From: Acetobacteraceae bacterium
GTDB lineage: Bacteria; Pseudomonadota; Alphaproteobacteria; Acetobacterales; Acetobacteraceae
DNA: 64,000 nucleotides
Direction: 5' to 3'
Assembly: GCA_024280945.1 (NCBI GenBank)
Contig: JAMXLO010000053.1
Span: forward strand, 43,456 to 107,455
The stretch's first letter is position 1, and each line of letters starts with the position of its first letter. The notes under the pieces are model-generated. The model searched no databases, had not been told where the DNA came from, and saw nothing but the letters and a program-made list of their open reading frames with translations. Shown here piece by piece: positions 1 through 9,044 of the stretch. Position numbers and translations under genes: made by a program.

Positions 1-69
1 GTAAACCAAGCCACTCCTTTGCCGCATAAAACCTAACGTGGCGCTAATGCAGGGCTTGTCTGTGCCGAT

Positions 70-1275
70 CTATTCGGCGGCCCTCGCGACTGTCGGTATC
101 GCCAGGGCCTGTGCCAGATCGTCTCTCAGATCTTCAACATCCTCCAGACCGACCGACAGTCGAAGCACACCGTCAGTGATGCCGAGTTTGGCACGCTCTT
201 CCGCGCCGATCCGCATATGCGTCGTGGTCGCCGGATGCGTCACCAGAGATTTTGTATCGCCCAGGTTGTTCGATACCGCGATCAGGTGGAATGCGTTCAT
301 CGCACGGAACGCCGCGTCCTTGCCGCCGGCCAGCTCGAAGGTGACCACCGTGCCGCCGGCCGTCATCTGCTGGCGCGCCAGTGCGTGCTGCGGATGATCG
401 GCGCGCATCGGAAACCACACCCGGGTCACCTCGGGTCGGGCGGAGAGGAAATCCGCCAACGCTGCCGCCGTACGGCACGACTCATGGACACGCAGGGACA
501 GCGTCTCGAGTCCCTTCAACAGCACCCAGGCATTGAAGGGCGACATGGCCGGCCCGGTGTTGCGAATGAACGGCTGCAGCGTCTCTGTGATCCATTTGCG
601 ATTGCCGAGGACAGCGCCGCCCAGCACGCGGCCCTGGCCGTCGATGTGCTTGGTGCAGGAATACACCACCACGTCGGCGCCGAACTTCAACGGTTGCTGC
701 AGCAGCGGCGTCGCGAACACGTTGTCCACCACCACAATCGCTCCGGCGGAATGCGCCAGCTCGCACACCGCGTGCAGATCGACCAGCTCCAACATCGGAT
801 TGGAGGGCGTCTCGAGCAGCACCAGCTGTGCCGGTCGTGACAAAGCCGCGCGCCACTGCGCGAGATCGGCGCAATCGACAAACTCGGTGGCGATGCCGAA
901 CTTCGGCAGCAACGTGGATACGATCCAATGGCAGGAGCCGAACAGCGCGCGCGACGCCACCACGCGATCGCCGGCCTTGAGGTGCGCGAGCAGTGCCGCA
1001 TTTACGGCGGCCATTCCGGTTGCGGTGGTGCGACAGGCCTCAGCGCCCTCGATCAGGCAAAGCCGGTCCTCCAGCATCGAGATCGTCGGATTGGCAAAAC
1101 GCGAGTATTGGTAATGATCGATACTGCCGGTAAACGTCGCTTCGGCCTGTTCGGCGTCGTCGTAGACGTAGCCCGAGGTCAGGTACAAGGCCTCGGCCGT
1201 CTCGCCGAACTGGCTGCGCTGAATGCCACCGTGCACCAGGCGGGTCGCGGTCCGATACTGAGAGGAGTTGGTCAC
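70..1275 (-). CDS. metZ: O-succinylhomoserine sulfhydrylase
   Basis: A PLP-dependent Cys/Met-metabolism enzyme that makes homocysteine directly from O-succinylhomoserine and sulfide in methionine biosynthesis; cytosolic and usually tetrameric. The 401-residue product has the family's usual length. The PLP lysine is in the motif SCTKHIDGQG (about K209), and the substrate-loop motif YSRFANPT is near residue 57. I chose the GTG at 1275 because a GAAGGG ribosome site lies just upstream and the open frame further up runs into the riboswitch. A SAM-II aptamer 66 nt upstream supports the methionine role. Cystathionine gamma-synthase is the nearest alternative, but the HIDGQGR motif and the riboswitch favour MetZ. 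Confidence 0.93.
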   Translation of the reverse strand: MTNSSQYRTATRLVHGGIQRSQFGETAEALYLTSGYVYDDAEQAEATFTGSIDHYQYSRFANPTISMLEDRLCLIEGAEACRTTATGMAAVNAALLAHLKAGDRVVASRALFGSCHWIVSTLLPKFGIATEFVDCADLAQWRAALSRPAQLVLLETPSNPMLELVDLHAVCELAHSAGAIVVVDNVFATPLLQQPLKFGADVVVYSCTKHIDGQGRVLGGAVLGNRKWITETLQPFIRNTGPAMSPFNAWVLLKGLETLSLRVHESCRTAAALADFLSARPEVTRVWFPMRADHPQHALARQQMTAGGTVVTFELAGGKDAAFRAMNAFHLIAVSNNLGDTKSLVTHPATTTHMRIGAEERAKLGITDGVLRLSVGLEDVEDLRDDLAQALAIPTVARAAE

Positions 1276-1340
1276 TGTCTGGGCCCTTCGAACTGTTGGC
1301 CCGACCGTTGGAGCAGCTAGAGCCTTTGGGGCTGTCGCTG

Positions 1341-1397
1341 GCCTCTTTAGCGCGCTTGTTTCACCTCGCCGCAATCCGGCCGGACAAATCACGAGGG
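1341..1397 (-). promoter_or_regulatory. SAM-II riboswitch
   Basis: Reading the minus strand from 1397, the leader has the SAM-II signature: CCTCGTGATTTG, a C/G-rich P2 segment, then GCGAGGTGAAACAAGC and GCTAAAGAGG. CCTCG pairs with CGAGG to give P1, and the conserved GTGATTTG and GCTAAAG blocks are those that build the SAM-binding pseudoknot. SAM-II elements lie upstream of metA/metX/metZ in alphaproteobacteria, and this one sits 66 nt before the metZ start. High SAM is expected to lower metZ expression. Assigned by eye from the consensus, without a covariance-model score. Confidence 0.85.
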
Positions 1398-1420
1398 CCG
1401 GGAACGCCCGGCGGGGCGGC

Positions 1421-1449
1421 AACCTAGGCGGGCGCCGCTATGGCGTCAA
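1421..1449 (-). promoter_or_regulatory. Probable sigma-70 promoter for the metZ leader
   Basis: On the minus strand TTGACG (1449-1444) is followed after exactly 17 nt by TAGGTT (1426-1421). The predicted start point falls near 1414, a few bases before the SAM-II aptamer, so the leader would begin just ahead of the riboswitch. The -10 box is a weak match, so position and spacing carry the call. Confidence 0.45.
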
Positions 1450-1563
1450 CCGTTGCCCGCGGCAGCTCAGCCTAGGCCACGACCCGAGCGCCTCACACAG
1501 GAGTGAAGCTCGGTCGTTGCAAGTTCAGCGGAGGTGTCGCAACGGGGGACAGACAGGGCGGGG

Positions 1564-3546
1564 ATGTCGGGGCATGAATGTGTCGATCGCAGGTCCCGAC
1601 TGGAGCATTGGGTGACATCAACGACTGATCTGCACGAGCTGCTGATTCGCAGTGTGGTTGATTACGCTATCTGTATGCTCGACCCGGAAGGATACATCGT
1701 CAGTTGGAATCCAGGGGCAGAGCGCATCAAAGGCTACAGTGCCCAAGAGATCATCGGGCAACACTTTTCTCGTTTCTATACCGAGGAGGATTGCGCCGCG
1801 CGCGTTCCCTGGCAGGCTCTGAAGGCTGCCGCCGAGACCGGACGGTTCGCGGCGGAAGCCTGGCGGGTGCGCAAGGATGGCACGCGTTTTTGGGCTGCCG
1901 TCGTGATCGATCCGATCTTGGATGGTGGCAAACTCATAGGTTTCGCCAAGATCACCCGCGACATGACCGAACAGCGGAACACGCAACTGGCGGCACTGGA
2001 GGCCGAACGGCATTTCCGACTGCTCGTGCAGAGTGTCTCCGACCACGCCATCTTCATGATCGACCCGGAGGGTTATGTCACCAACTGGAATACCGGTGCG
2101 GCACGGATCAAGGGCTACAGCGAAGCCGAAATCATCGGCGAGCATTTTTCGCGCTTCTACACGCCGGAAGATCGCGATGCTCGTCTGCCCTGGAACGCGC
2201 TTCAAAGGGCACGGCGCGAGGGGCACTATGAAGCGGAAGGTTGGCGCGTGCGAAAGGATGGCTCGCGATTTTGGGCCAGCGTCGTGCTCGACGCGATCCG
2301 CAATGCGCAAGGAGAACTGATCGGCTTCGCCAAGGTGACGCGTGATCTCACCGAGCGGCGTCAGGCGCAACTGCAATTGGAGCAGTCGCGCGAGCAGCTG
2401 TTTCACGCGCAGAAGATGGAGGCGATCGGTCAACTGACCGGCGGTCTCGCGCACGACTTCAACAATCTGCTCACCGGGATATCCGGCAGCCTGGAACTGC
2501 TGCGCACACGCGTCGCACAGGGCCGCATCGCCGACCTTGACCGCTATATCACCAGTGCCCTGGGGGCCACGTCCCGCGCTGCGGCACTGACGCACAGGCT
2601 GCTTGCATTCGCTCGACGACAGACGCTCGATCCCAAGCCGACGAATGCCAACAAGCTGATTGCCAACATGGAGGACCTGATACAGCGCACTGTAGGGCCT
2701 TCGATCAAGATAGAGACCGTGCTCGCCATCGGGTTGTGGCCCACTTTGTGCGATCCCAATCAGCTTGAGAGCGCTCTGCTGAACCTTTGTATCAATGCCC
2801 GGGATGCCATGTCCCAGGGGGGACAACTCACGATCGAGACGGCCAATACCTGGATCGATGAGCGCGGTGCGCGTGCGCGCGACATGCAGCCTGGCCAATA
2901 TGTAGCCGTCTGCGTCACCGACACCGGAGCCGGGATGTCGCCCGATGTGCTGGCACGCGCATTCGATCCGTTCTTCACCACCAAGGCGGTGGGCCATGGC
3001 ACCGGGCTCGGCCTGTCCATGGTCTACGGCTTTGCCAAGCAGTCTGGTGGACAGGTGCGCCTCTACTCGGAAGCCGACAACGGGACGACGGTGCGGCTTT
3101 ACCTTCCGCGGCACGGCGCCGAGCCCGAAGACGAGGATGCGCAGCCGGACCTGGAGCATGCTCCGCGCGCCGCCACGGGCGAGACCGTCCTCATCGTCGA
3201 CGACGAACCGACCATTCGCATGCTGATCACCGAGATTCTGGAGGAGCTGGGGTATTCCGCCATCGAAGCTGCCGACAGCGTGTCGGCGCTCAAGGTGCTG
3301 CGCTCCGACGTGCGCATCGATCTGCTGATCACCGATGTCGGCCTACCAGGAGGCATGAACGGGCGTCAGATGGTCGATGAGGCGCGCGAGGATCGTCCGG
3401 GACTGAAGGTGCTGTTCATCACCGGCTACGCCGAGAACGCCGCGATCGGCAGGACTCCCCTGGAGCCCGGCATGCATGTGCTGACCAAGCCGTTTCCGAT
3501 GGACCGGCTTGCGTCCAGAATCAAGGCGATCATCGGCGAACGCTGA
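1564..3546 (+). CDS. PAS-PAS hybrid sensor histidine kinase with C-terminal receiver
   Basis: A soluble hybrid kinase of 660 residues with no membrane segment. Order: PAS 1 (about 21-137), PAS 2 (about 149-263), HisKA with phospho-acceptor H297 in GGLAHDFNNLL, HATPase_c with NLCINARDAM, DTGAGM and GLGLSMVYG, then a receiver with VLIVDDEP, acceptor D591 in ITDVGLPGG and a KPF lysine loop. The PAS domains are near duplicates, sharing IKGYS, HFSRFYT and WRVRKDG blocks. No separate response regulator is adjacent. ATG 1564 and GTG 1612 are both plausible starts; GTG 1612 has a GGAG 8 nt upstream. Ligand and output are not visible. Confidence 0.9.
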   Translation: MSGHECVDRRSRLEHWVTSTTDLHELLIRSVVDYAICMLDPEGYIVSWNPGAERIKGYSAQEIIGQHFSRFYTEEDCAARVPWQALKAAAETGRFAAEAWRVRKDGTRFWAAVVIDPILDGGKLIGFAKITRDMTEQRNTQLAALEAERHFRLLVQSVSDHAIFMIDPEGYVTNWNTGAARIKGYSEAEIIGEHFSRFYTPEDRDARLPWNALQRARREGHYEAEGWRVRKDGSRFWASVVLDAIRNAQGELIGFAKVTRDLTERRQAQLQLEQSREQLFHAQKMEAIGQLTGGLAHDFNNLLTGISGSLELLRTRVAQGRIADLDRYITSALGATSRAAALTHRLLAFARRQTLDPKPTNANKLIANMEDLIQRTVGPSIKIETVLAIGLWPTLCDPNQLESALLNLCINARDAMSQGGQLTIETANTWIDERGARARDMQPGQYVAVCVTDTGAGMSPDVLARAFDPFFTTKAVGHGTGLGLSMVYGFAKQSGGQVRLYSEADNGTTVRLYLPRHGAEPEDEDAQPDLEHAPRAATGETVLIVDDEPTIRMLITEILEELGYSAIEAADSVSALKVLRSDVRIDLLITDVGLPGGMNGRQMVDEAREDRPGLKVLFITGYAENAAIGRTPLEPGMHVLTKPFPMDRLASRIKAIIGER

Positions 3547-3625
3547 GGCTTACGGCGCACGATTGGCTTGATCCTCCTGGTCTGATCGCTCAGGATCGCG
3601 GCCAGGGAGAGAACGCCAAGGTTCG

Positions 3626-5176
3626 ATGGCCGTTACCGGCGCCGCCACGCTGCAGGAGAGCACCCCGCATCGCGGCATGATCACCGCGTGCATCATCTGC
3701 GCCACGCTGCTGCAATCCCTGGATCAGACCATTGCCAACGTGGCACTGCCCTACATGCAGGGCAGTTTCTCGGCGAGCTACGACGAGATCACCTGGGTCC
3801 TTACGACCTACATCACTGCTGCTGCGATCATGACGGCGCCGGTCGGCTGGCTGGCGGCACGATTCGGCCGCAAGCGATTGTTCGTCGTCTGCATCATCGG
3901 CTTTACCATTACGTCGATGCTGTGCGGCGCAGCGCAATCGTTGCAGCAGATCGTGGTGTTCCGCCTGATGCAGGGCATCTGCAGCGCGGCACTGGTGCCG
4001 CTGTCGCAGGCGATCCTGTTCGACATCTATCCGGTGGAACGGCGCGGCTTCGCCATGGCCGTTTGGGGCATGGGCGTGATGATCGGTCCGATCATGGGAC
4101 CGACACTCGGCGGCTATCTGACCGAGACGTACAACTGGCGCTATGTGTTCTACATCAACCTGCCGTTCGGCATACTTGCCGCGCTGGGGGTGATGCTGTT
4201 CATGCACGAAGCCGAGGGCGAGCATCGGCTGCGATTCGACTGGCTCGGCTTCTTCGTGCTCAGCACTGGCATCGGCGCATTGCAGATGATGCTGGACCGC
4301 GGCAATAAGTTGGACTGGTTCACCTCCGGTGAAATCATTGTCGAGGCGGTTCTCGCCGGCCTCTGCATCTACCTGTTCCTGGTGCACATGGCCTGGGCGC
4401 CGCGTCCGCTCATCCGGCCGGTGCTGTTTCGCGATCTCAACTTCTCCGCCGGGTTGGTGATGATGTTTGCGGTCGGCACCATCCTGGTGTCCTCGATCGC
4501 GCTCATGGCACCTTGGCTTCAGACATTGGGCAACTACCCCGTTGCCACGGCCGGTCTTCTGATGGCGGCGCGCGGGATCGGCAACCTGGTGACCATCGTG
4601 CTGTGCGGACGTCTGGTGACATGGGTCGATCCACGTTGGTTGGTTGCGATCGGCCTGGTGTTGCAGTGCTGGTCGTTCTGGGTGATGACCGGCTGGACGC
4701 CCGACGTATCCCAGAACGAACTGATCATAACGATCGCCGTCCAGGGTGCCGGCCTCGGCCTGGTCTTCACTCCACTGCAGGTGCTGGCCTTTGCCACGCT
4801 GGCGCCCTCTCTGCGTACCGAAGGCGCGGCGCTGTTCAGCCTTGGGCGCAATATCGGCGCGGCGATCGGTGTCTCGGTGACCACATCGCTGCTGGCGCAC
4901 AATGCGCAGGCCCTGCACGAGGTCATCGGCGCCTCGGTCAATCCATTCAACCGCGCGCTCCAGGCGCTGAGTGCAACGCGCGACGCGATCGATCCGGGCA
5001 GCCGTTATGGCGCGGCGATGCTTGACCAGATCGTCAATCACCAGGCGCAGATCATCGCCTATATCAACGACTACGTGCTGATGATCTTCACTACCATGCC
5101 CGCGTTGCTGTTGCTGCTGCTTATGCGCGGCCCACGCCAGCGCACGGCGCAGAAGGTCATGCAGGCCAGCGAATAG
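3626..5176 (+). CDS. MFS drug exporter, DHA2 (EmrB/QacA) family
   Basis: A 516-residue inner-membrane proton-coupled exporter with about 14 hydrophobic segments, the normal size for DHA2 transporters. Visible family signatures are LDQTIANVALP in helix 1, the loop 2-3 motif WLAARFGRKRL, and a motif C-like GPIMGPTLGGYL in helix 5. EmrB proteins normally pair with an EmrA adaptor and an outer-membrane channel; neither is adjacent, so it may act alone or with partners elsewhere. It starts 80 nt after the hybrid kinase on the same strand and converges on the aldo/keto reductase, the two stops being 2 nt apart. Substrate unknown. Confidence 0.88.
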   Translation: MAVTGAATLQESTPHRGMITACIICATLLQSLDQTIANVALPYMQGSFSASYDEITWVLTTYITAAAIMTAPVGWLAARFGRKRLFVVCIIGFTITSMLCGAAQSLQQIVVFRLMQGICSAALVPLSQAILFDIYPVERRGFAMAVWGMGVMIGPIMGPTLGGYLTETYNWRYVFYINLPFGILAALGVMLFMHEAEGEHRLRFDWLGFFVLSTGIGALQMMLDRGNKLDWFTSGEIIVEAVLAGLCIYLFLVHMAWAPRPLIRPVLFRDLNFSAGLVMMFAVGTILVSSIALMAPWLQTLGNYPVATAGLLMAARGIGNLVTIVLCGRLVTWVDPRWLVAIGLVLQCWSFWVMTGWTPDVSQNELIITIAVQGAGLGLVFTPLQVLAFATLAPSLRTEGAALFSLGRNIGAAIGVSVTTSLLAHNAQALHEVIGASVNPFNRALQALSATRDAIDPGSRYGAAMLDQIVNHQAQIIAYINDYVLMIFTTMPALLLLLLMRGPRQRTAQKVMQASE

Positions 5177-5178
5177 GT

Positions 5179-6126
5179 CTACGCGCTGGCGGCATTCAAT
5201 GTCTCGATGTCCTTTGCGGTCAGCTTCAGCTGAGCGGCCTTTATGATGTCCTGCAGTTGTTCCAGACTGGTTGCGCTGGCAATCGGCGCAGTGACCGAGG
5301 GCCGCGCGATCAGCCAGGCCAACGCAACCTGCGCCGGCGTGGCCTTATGCGCTGCTGCGATATCGTCGAGTGCCTGCAGCACAAGCTGTCCGGATTCGTT
5401 GAGATACTTCTTCACCCCGCCGCCGCGTGGGCTTTTCTTCAGGTCTGCCTCGGAACGGTACTTGCCGGTCAGGAAGCCGGCGGCCAGCGCGTAATAGTTG
5501 ATGACGCCAAGTTGCTCTGCCTGGCAAAACGGCTCGAGTGCCGCTTCAAACGCTTGACGCTCGACCAGATTGTACAGCGGCTGCAGCGATTCGTACCGCG
5601 GCAGATTGTGCGCCTTGCTGACTTCGAGCGCCGACTTCAACCGGGTCGCGGTGAAGTTGGACGCACCGATCGCCCGCACCTTGCCTTGCTGGATCAGGTC
5701 GGCGAATGCCTGTGCCGTTTCTTCCTGCGGCGTATCCGGATCGTCGCGATGTGCCTGATAGAGGTCGATCACGTCGGTCTGCAACCGTTTCAGCGAAGCG
5801 TCGCATTCCTTGATGATCCAGCTGCGCGACAGACCCTTGTCACCCGAGCCCATCTGGCTGCCGACCTTCGTGGCGATGATCACGTCGTCACGCCTGGCAC
5901 GGCGCTTCAGCCAGTTGCCGATCACGGTCTCGGATTCGCCCCCCTGATGGCCGCGAGCCCACACCGAGTATACATCGGCGGTATCGATCGCGTTGATCCC
6001 GGCTGCGACGCAGGCGTCCAGCAGCTTGAACGAGGTTGCCTCATCAGCGGTCCAGCCGAATACGTTGCCGCCGAACATGATCGGCGGCAGTTCGATATCG
6101 GACCGGCCCAGCCTGCGCTTCTGCAT
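5179..6126 (-). CDS. Aldo/keto reductase
   Basis: A 315-residue NADPH-dependent carbonyl reductase of the AKR TIM-barrel superfamily. Catalytic tetrad residues are visible: D and Y in DTADVYS, K in ATKVGSQ, and the H in YQAHRDD. The C-terminal nucleotide-binding region around IASATSLEQLQ is present. The start at 6126 (MQKRRLGRSD) has an AGGGG ribosome site and begins at the conserved first strand; the longer frame adds only unconserved residues. The aldehyde or ketone substrate cannot be inferred from the neighbours. Confidence 0.9.
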   Translation of the reverse strand: MQKRRLGRSDIELPPIMFGGNVFGWTADEATSFKLLDACVAAGINAIDTADVYSVWARGHQGGESETVIGNWLKRRARRDDVIIATKVGSQMGSGDKGLSRSWIIKECDASLKRLQTDVIDLYQAHRDDPDTPQEETAQAFADLIQQGKVRAIGASNFTATRLKSALEVSKAHNLPRYESLQPLYNLVERQAFEAALEPFCQAEQLGVINYYALAAGFLTGKYRSEADLKKSPRGGGVKKYLNESGQLVLQALDDIAAAHKATPAQVALAWLIARPSVTAPIASATSLEQLQDIIKAAQLKLTAKDIETLNAASA

Positions 6127-6252
6127 CTCATGCACCCCTGATGTTTGGTGAGCATCAATAGACCAGGAAACCACGATTGCACATGAGGCACGGACGCGCC
6201 AACGGCACGACTCCGATGGCAGTCATCGCCAGGTCGACCGACAGCGCTGCAA

Positions 6253-7842
6253 TCAGGTCCGCCGTACGCCCCAGAACAGCACCTGCGCACACTTCACGAA
6301 GTCAGTCAGATCCTTGCGCACCGCCCACGGATAGTACCACTGCCCGACTGGCATGAACGGGATGTTCTGGAAGGCCTCCAGCTGAATTTGCTCGCAGATT
6401 TTCTTCTGTGTGGCGACGTCCGGTGCGTCGAACCACTGGTCGCGCAACTCCTCAAGCTTTGCATCGGTCGGCCAACCGAACCAACCCTTCTTGCCATTGC
6501 CGCGCAATGGGAACGAACTGCCTGGATTCGACGTTGCAAGACCGCCCCAGGTGGTGTGGAACACGTTCCAGCCACCTTGCGACGGCGGATCCATCTTCGC
6601 TCGCCGTGCGACCAGCGTGCCCCAGTCCATCACCTGATACTCGACGTTCAGACCAAGTTTGGTGAACAGTTCGCGTGATACCTGCGATGGCGCCACCAAC
6701 GAAGGCTGATCGGATGGCGCCATCATCACGATCTTTTCACCGTTGTAGCCGCTCTCGGCGACCAGCTTCTTCGCGGCGGTCAGGTCGCGCTTCGAGGTGA
6801 ACGCCCCCATGCCGGCGTCGTTCGCCATGGGCGAATGTGCCGTGAAGAAGCCCACCGGATACGTGCCAAGATCCTGCTGCTCGCCAACCCAGGCGGTGAC
6901 ATATTCCTGCTGGTCGATCGCCGGCAGCAGCGCGCGCAGCAGCTTCGGATTATCGAATGGCGGATACAGGTGGTTGAACGCGATGATCGCCAACGCGCCA
7001 AGCGGATCGTAGCGGACCACGTCGCATCCAGCCGATTTGCGCAGCATCGGCAGCAGGTCGAGCATTGGAAATTCCAGCCAATCCACCTCGCCTGTCTGTA
7101 ATGCAGCGGCTGCCGTGGCGGGGTCAGGCTGCGTGTGCCATTCCACCCGTTCGAAGTTCGCCACCTTGCCGCCCGAGATATATTCCGGCTTCTCCTGGCG
7201 CGGAACGTATCCGGGGTTCTTCACGTAAACCGCCTTGGTGCCGGCCTGCCATTCATCCTGCTTGAAGATGAACGGGCCGGAACCAACGAACTCTTTGATC
7301 TGTTCGGTCGCCGGCGTCTTCGCCATGCGCTCCGGCATGATGAAGCAACCCTGTGCACCGAGCGCGTAGGTCATTTGACGGAACCGCTTCTTCAGCCTGA
7401 TCTGGAACTGGCTGTCATCGAGCGGTTTCATCTCGTCGGTCTGCATCGCGAGCTGTTGGCCGAACGGGTTCTTTGCTGCCCAGCGCTGGATCGACGTCAC
7501 GCAATCGATGCCGCGCACCGGGGCACCGTCGGTGAACTCGAGCCCCTCGCGCAATTTGAACGTCCAGGTGAGCTCGTCCGATGACACCTCGTGTCCGGCG
7601 ACCATCTGCGGCTGACCGACCAGCGCGTCGTTGATGCCGTACAGCGTATCCCACACCATGTAGCCGTGATTGGTTGCCACCGTCGCCGTGGTCCAGATCG
7701 GATCGGGATTGGCGAGATCCGCTTGCGGCACGAATTTCAGCACCTTCGCCGATGCGCCCTGGGCAATCGCCGGTCGCGCGAGGTGCGTCGCGCCAAGCGA
7801 CGCCAGCGCGGCGCCGCTGGCCAACAGGCGTCTGCGTCTCAT
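6253..7842 (-). CDS. Peptide/nickel-type ABC substrate-binding protein (SBP_bac_5)
   Basis: A 529-residue periplasmic binding protein of the DppA/OppA family. The N-terminus has a twin-arginine-like RRRRLL followed by a hydrophobic stretch and an ARPAIA cleavage site. Family landmarks include DLANPDPIWTT, LTWTFKLREGLEFTDG and WHTQPDPATAAAALQ. It starts 12 nt after the 2OG oxygenase stop, so the two are probably co-transcribed. No permease or ATPase gene is adjacent, making it an orphan receptor. It is a close paralogue of the gene at 15097-16659. The ligand is unknown; peptides, opines and glutathione are typical for the family. Confidence 0.9.
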   Translation of the reverse strand: MRRRRLLASGAALASLGATHLARPAIAQGASAKVLKFVPQADLANPDPIWTTATVATNHGYMVWDTLYGINDALVGQPQMVAGHEVSSDELTWTFKLREGLEFTDGAPVRGIDCVTSIQRWAAKNPFGQQLAMQTDEMKPLDDSQFQIRLKKRFRQMTYALGAQGCFIMPERMAKTPATEQIKEFVGSGPFIFKQDEWQAGTKAVYVKNPGYVPRQEKPEYISGGKVANFERVEWHTQPDPATAAAALQTGEVDWLEFPMLDLLPMLRKSAGCDVVRYDPLGALAIIAFNHLYPPFDNPKLLRALLPAIDQQEYVTAWVGEQQDLGTYPVGFFTAHSPMANDAGMGAFTSKRDLTAAKKLVAESGYNGEKIVMMAPSDQPSLVAPSQVSRELFTKLGLNVEYQVMDWGTLVARRAKMDPPSQGGWNVFHTTWGGLATSNPGSSFPLRGNGKKGWFGWPTDAKLEELRDQWFDAPDVATQKKICEQIQLEAFQNIPFMPVGQWYYPWAVRKDLTDFVKCAQVLFWGVRRT

Positions 7843-7854
7843 GATCAGCCTCCT

Positions 7855-8838
7855 TTACGCCACAAGGTCCTTCTGTGCCTTTGGGTCGTAGTTCGCGTCG
7901 TACCAATGTTCCTGCCAGGCCGCATAGGTGATCGGTTCCCAGCGCGGCGGATCGTCGGGGCCGGCGCAGGTCGGCAGGCACTCGATCATCCAGTCGAATT
8001 GCGGCCCAAGGAAGAACGGGATGGCGTAGCGGTGCCGTCCGACCGGAGGCAGTGCGCGGTGCGGGGTGGATTTGAACCGTCCGTTGGTCCAGCGCCGCAT
8101 CATGTCGCCGGAGTTCACCGCAAACGAGCCTGGGATGTATGGCACATCGAGCCAGTCGCCGGACGGCATTCGGATTTGCAGCCCAGGCACGTCGGTCTGC
8201 GCCAGGAACGTCATAAAATTGCTGTCGGTGTGCGGAGCGATGCCGAACTGATTGGCATCGGCCGCCACCGGCGGGTAATGCGATAGCCGCAAAGTGAACT
8301 GGCTCTGTTGGAACGCCTGCTCGAACCAGTCGGGCGGGAGATCCAGTGCGACTGCCACCGCCGGCAACGTTCTGCGGGCGAAGGTGTCCATGACATCCGC
8401 GTACTCCAGCGCACGCTGACGAAACTTGGGCAGCGTGACTTCATCTGGCCAGACGTTCGCGCCGACAAACCGACGGCCAGAGCGCCGCAACGGATCGTCC
8501 GGTCCGCGCTCACGCTTGATGAAGAAGGCTTCGTTCAGGTCGCCCTTGTCATTCTTGTTGACGTCCGAGGTCCACACTGCGTAGCGACCCATCGCCATGT
8601 AGCCGTTGTTATGTTCATTGAGCCGCAACGCCAGCTTGTCGGCCATCGGCAGATCATGCAGTCGCCGGGTCTCGGCGAAGGTCTGCGCGATCAGACGCTG
8701 TGGGACATCGTGCCCCGTCAATACAAGGAAGCCCACTGTGGTCAGCGCATCGTGCAGTGCACGCGCTGTCGTCTGCAACGCTCCCGGCCGACCGGCCAGG
8801 TAATCAGCGACATCGACGACGGGAATGGTATGGGTCAT
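7855..8838 (-). CDS. 2-oxoglutarate/Fe(II)-dependent oxygenase, isopenicillin-N-synthase-like
   Basis: A 327-residue cytosolic double-stranded beta-helix oxygenase. The N-terminal DIOX_N region starts TIPVVDVADYL. The iron-binding facial triad is visible as HTD in APHTDSNFM with a distal histidine in STPHRALPP, followed by the R-x-Y/S-like segment RHRYAIPFF that would hold 2-oxoglutarate. ATG 8838 is preceded by a GGAGG site 9 nt upstream. The next gene, a solute-binding protein, starts 12 nt downstream, suggesting a small uptake-and-oxidation unit. Members hydroxylate many small molecules, so the substrate is open. Confidence 0.88.
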   Translation of the reverse strand: MTHTIPVVDVADYLAGRPGALQTTARALHDALTTVGFLVLTGHDVPQRLIAQTFAETRRLHDLPMADKLALRLNEHNNGYMAMGRYAVWTSDVNKNDKGDLNEAFFIKRERGPDDPLRRSGRRFVGANVWPDEVTLPKFRQRALEYADVMDTFARRTLPAVAVALDLPPDWFEQAFQQSQFTLRLSHYPPVAADANQFGIAPHTDSNFMTFLAQTDVPGLQIRMPSGDWLDVPYIPGSFAVNSGDMMRRWTNGRFKSTPHRALPPVGRHRYAIPFFLGPQFDWMIECLPTCAGPDDPPRWEPITYAAWQEHWYDANYDPKAQKDLVA

Positions 8839-9044
8839 GGGCAGACATCCTCCGATGCGCACACTATGCCCGCTGCTAGGCGATGAGGACAGGCGTGGTG
8901 GCGGTTCACAGAATTGAGAGCGCCGCCGATTCAAGTTGTATCGAGCGTAACGAGTACGGCAGGTTCCGCGCGCTGCAACCGGAAGTGCCTCGCCTCCCGC
9001 AATTTCGCGCATAAGGGCGACGGCTCAGACAGGGGGAAACAGAG

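Noticed and set aside
1618..3159. A 513-residue open frame opposite the hybrid kinase gene
   Set aside because: High-GC codon bias opens long antisense frames. It has no domain or ribosome site and is covered by a clear kinase on the other strand.
3590..5041. A 483-residue frame opposite the EmrB-type exporter
   Set aside because: Histidine-, arginine- and glutamine-rich shadow with no recognisable fold.
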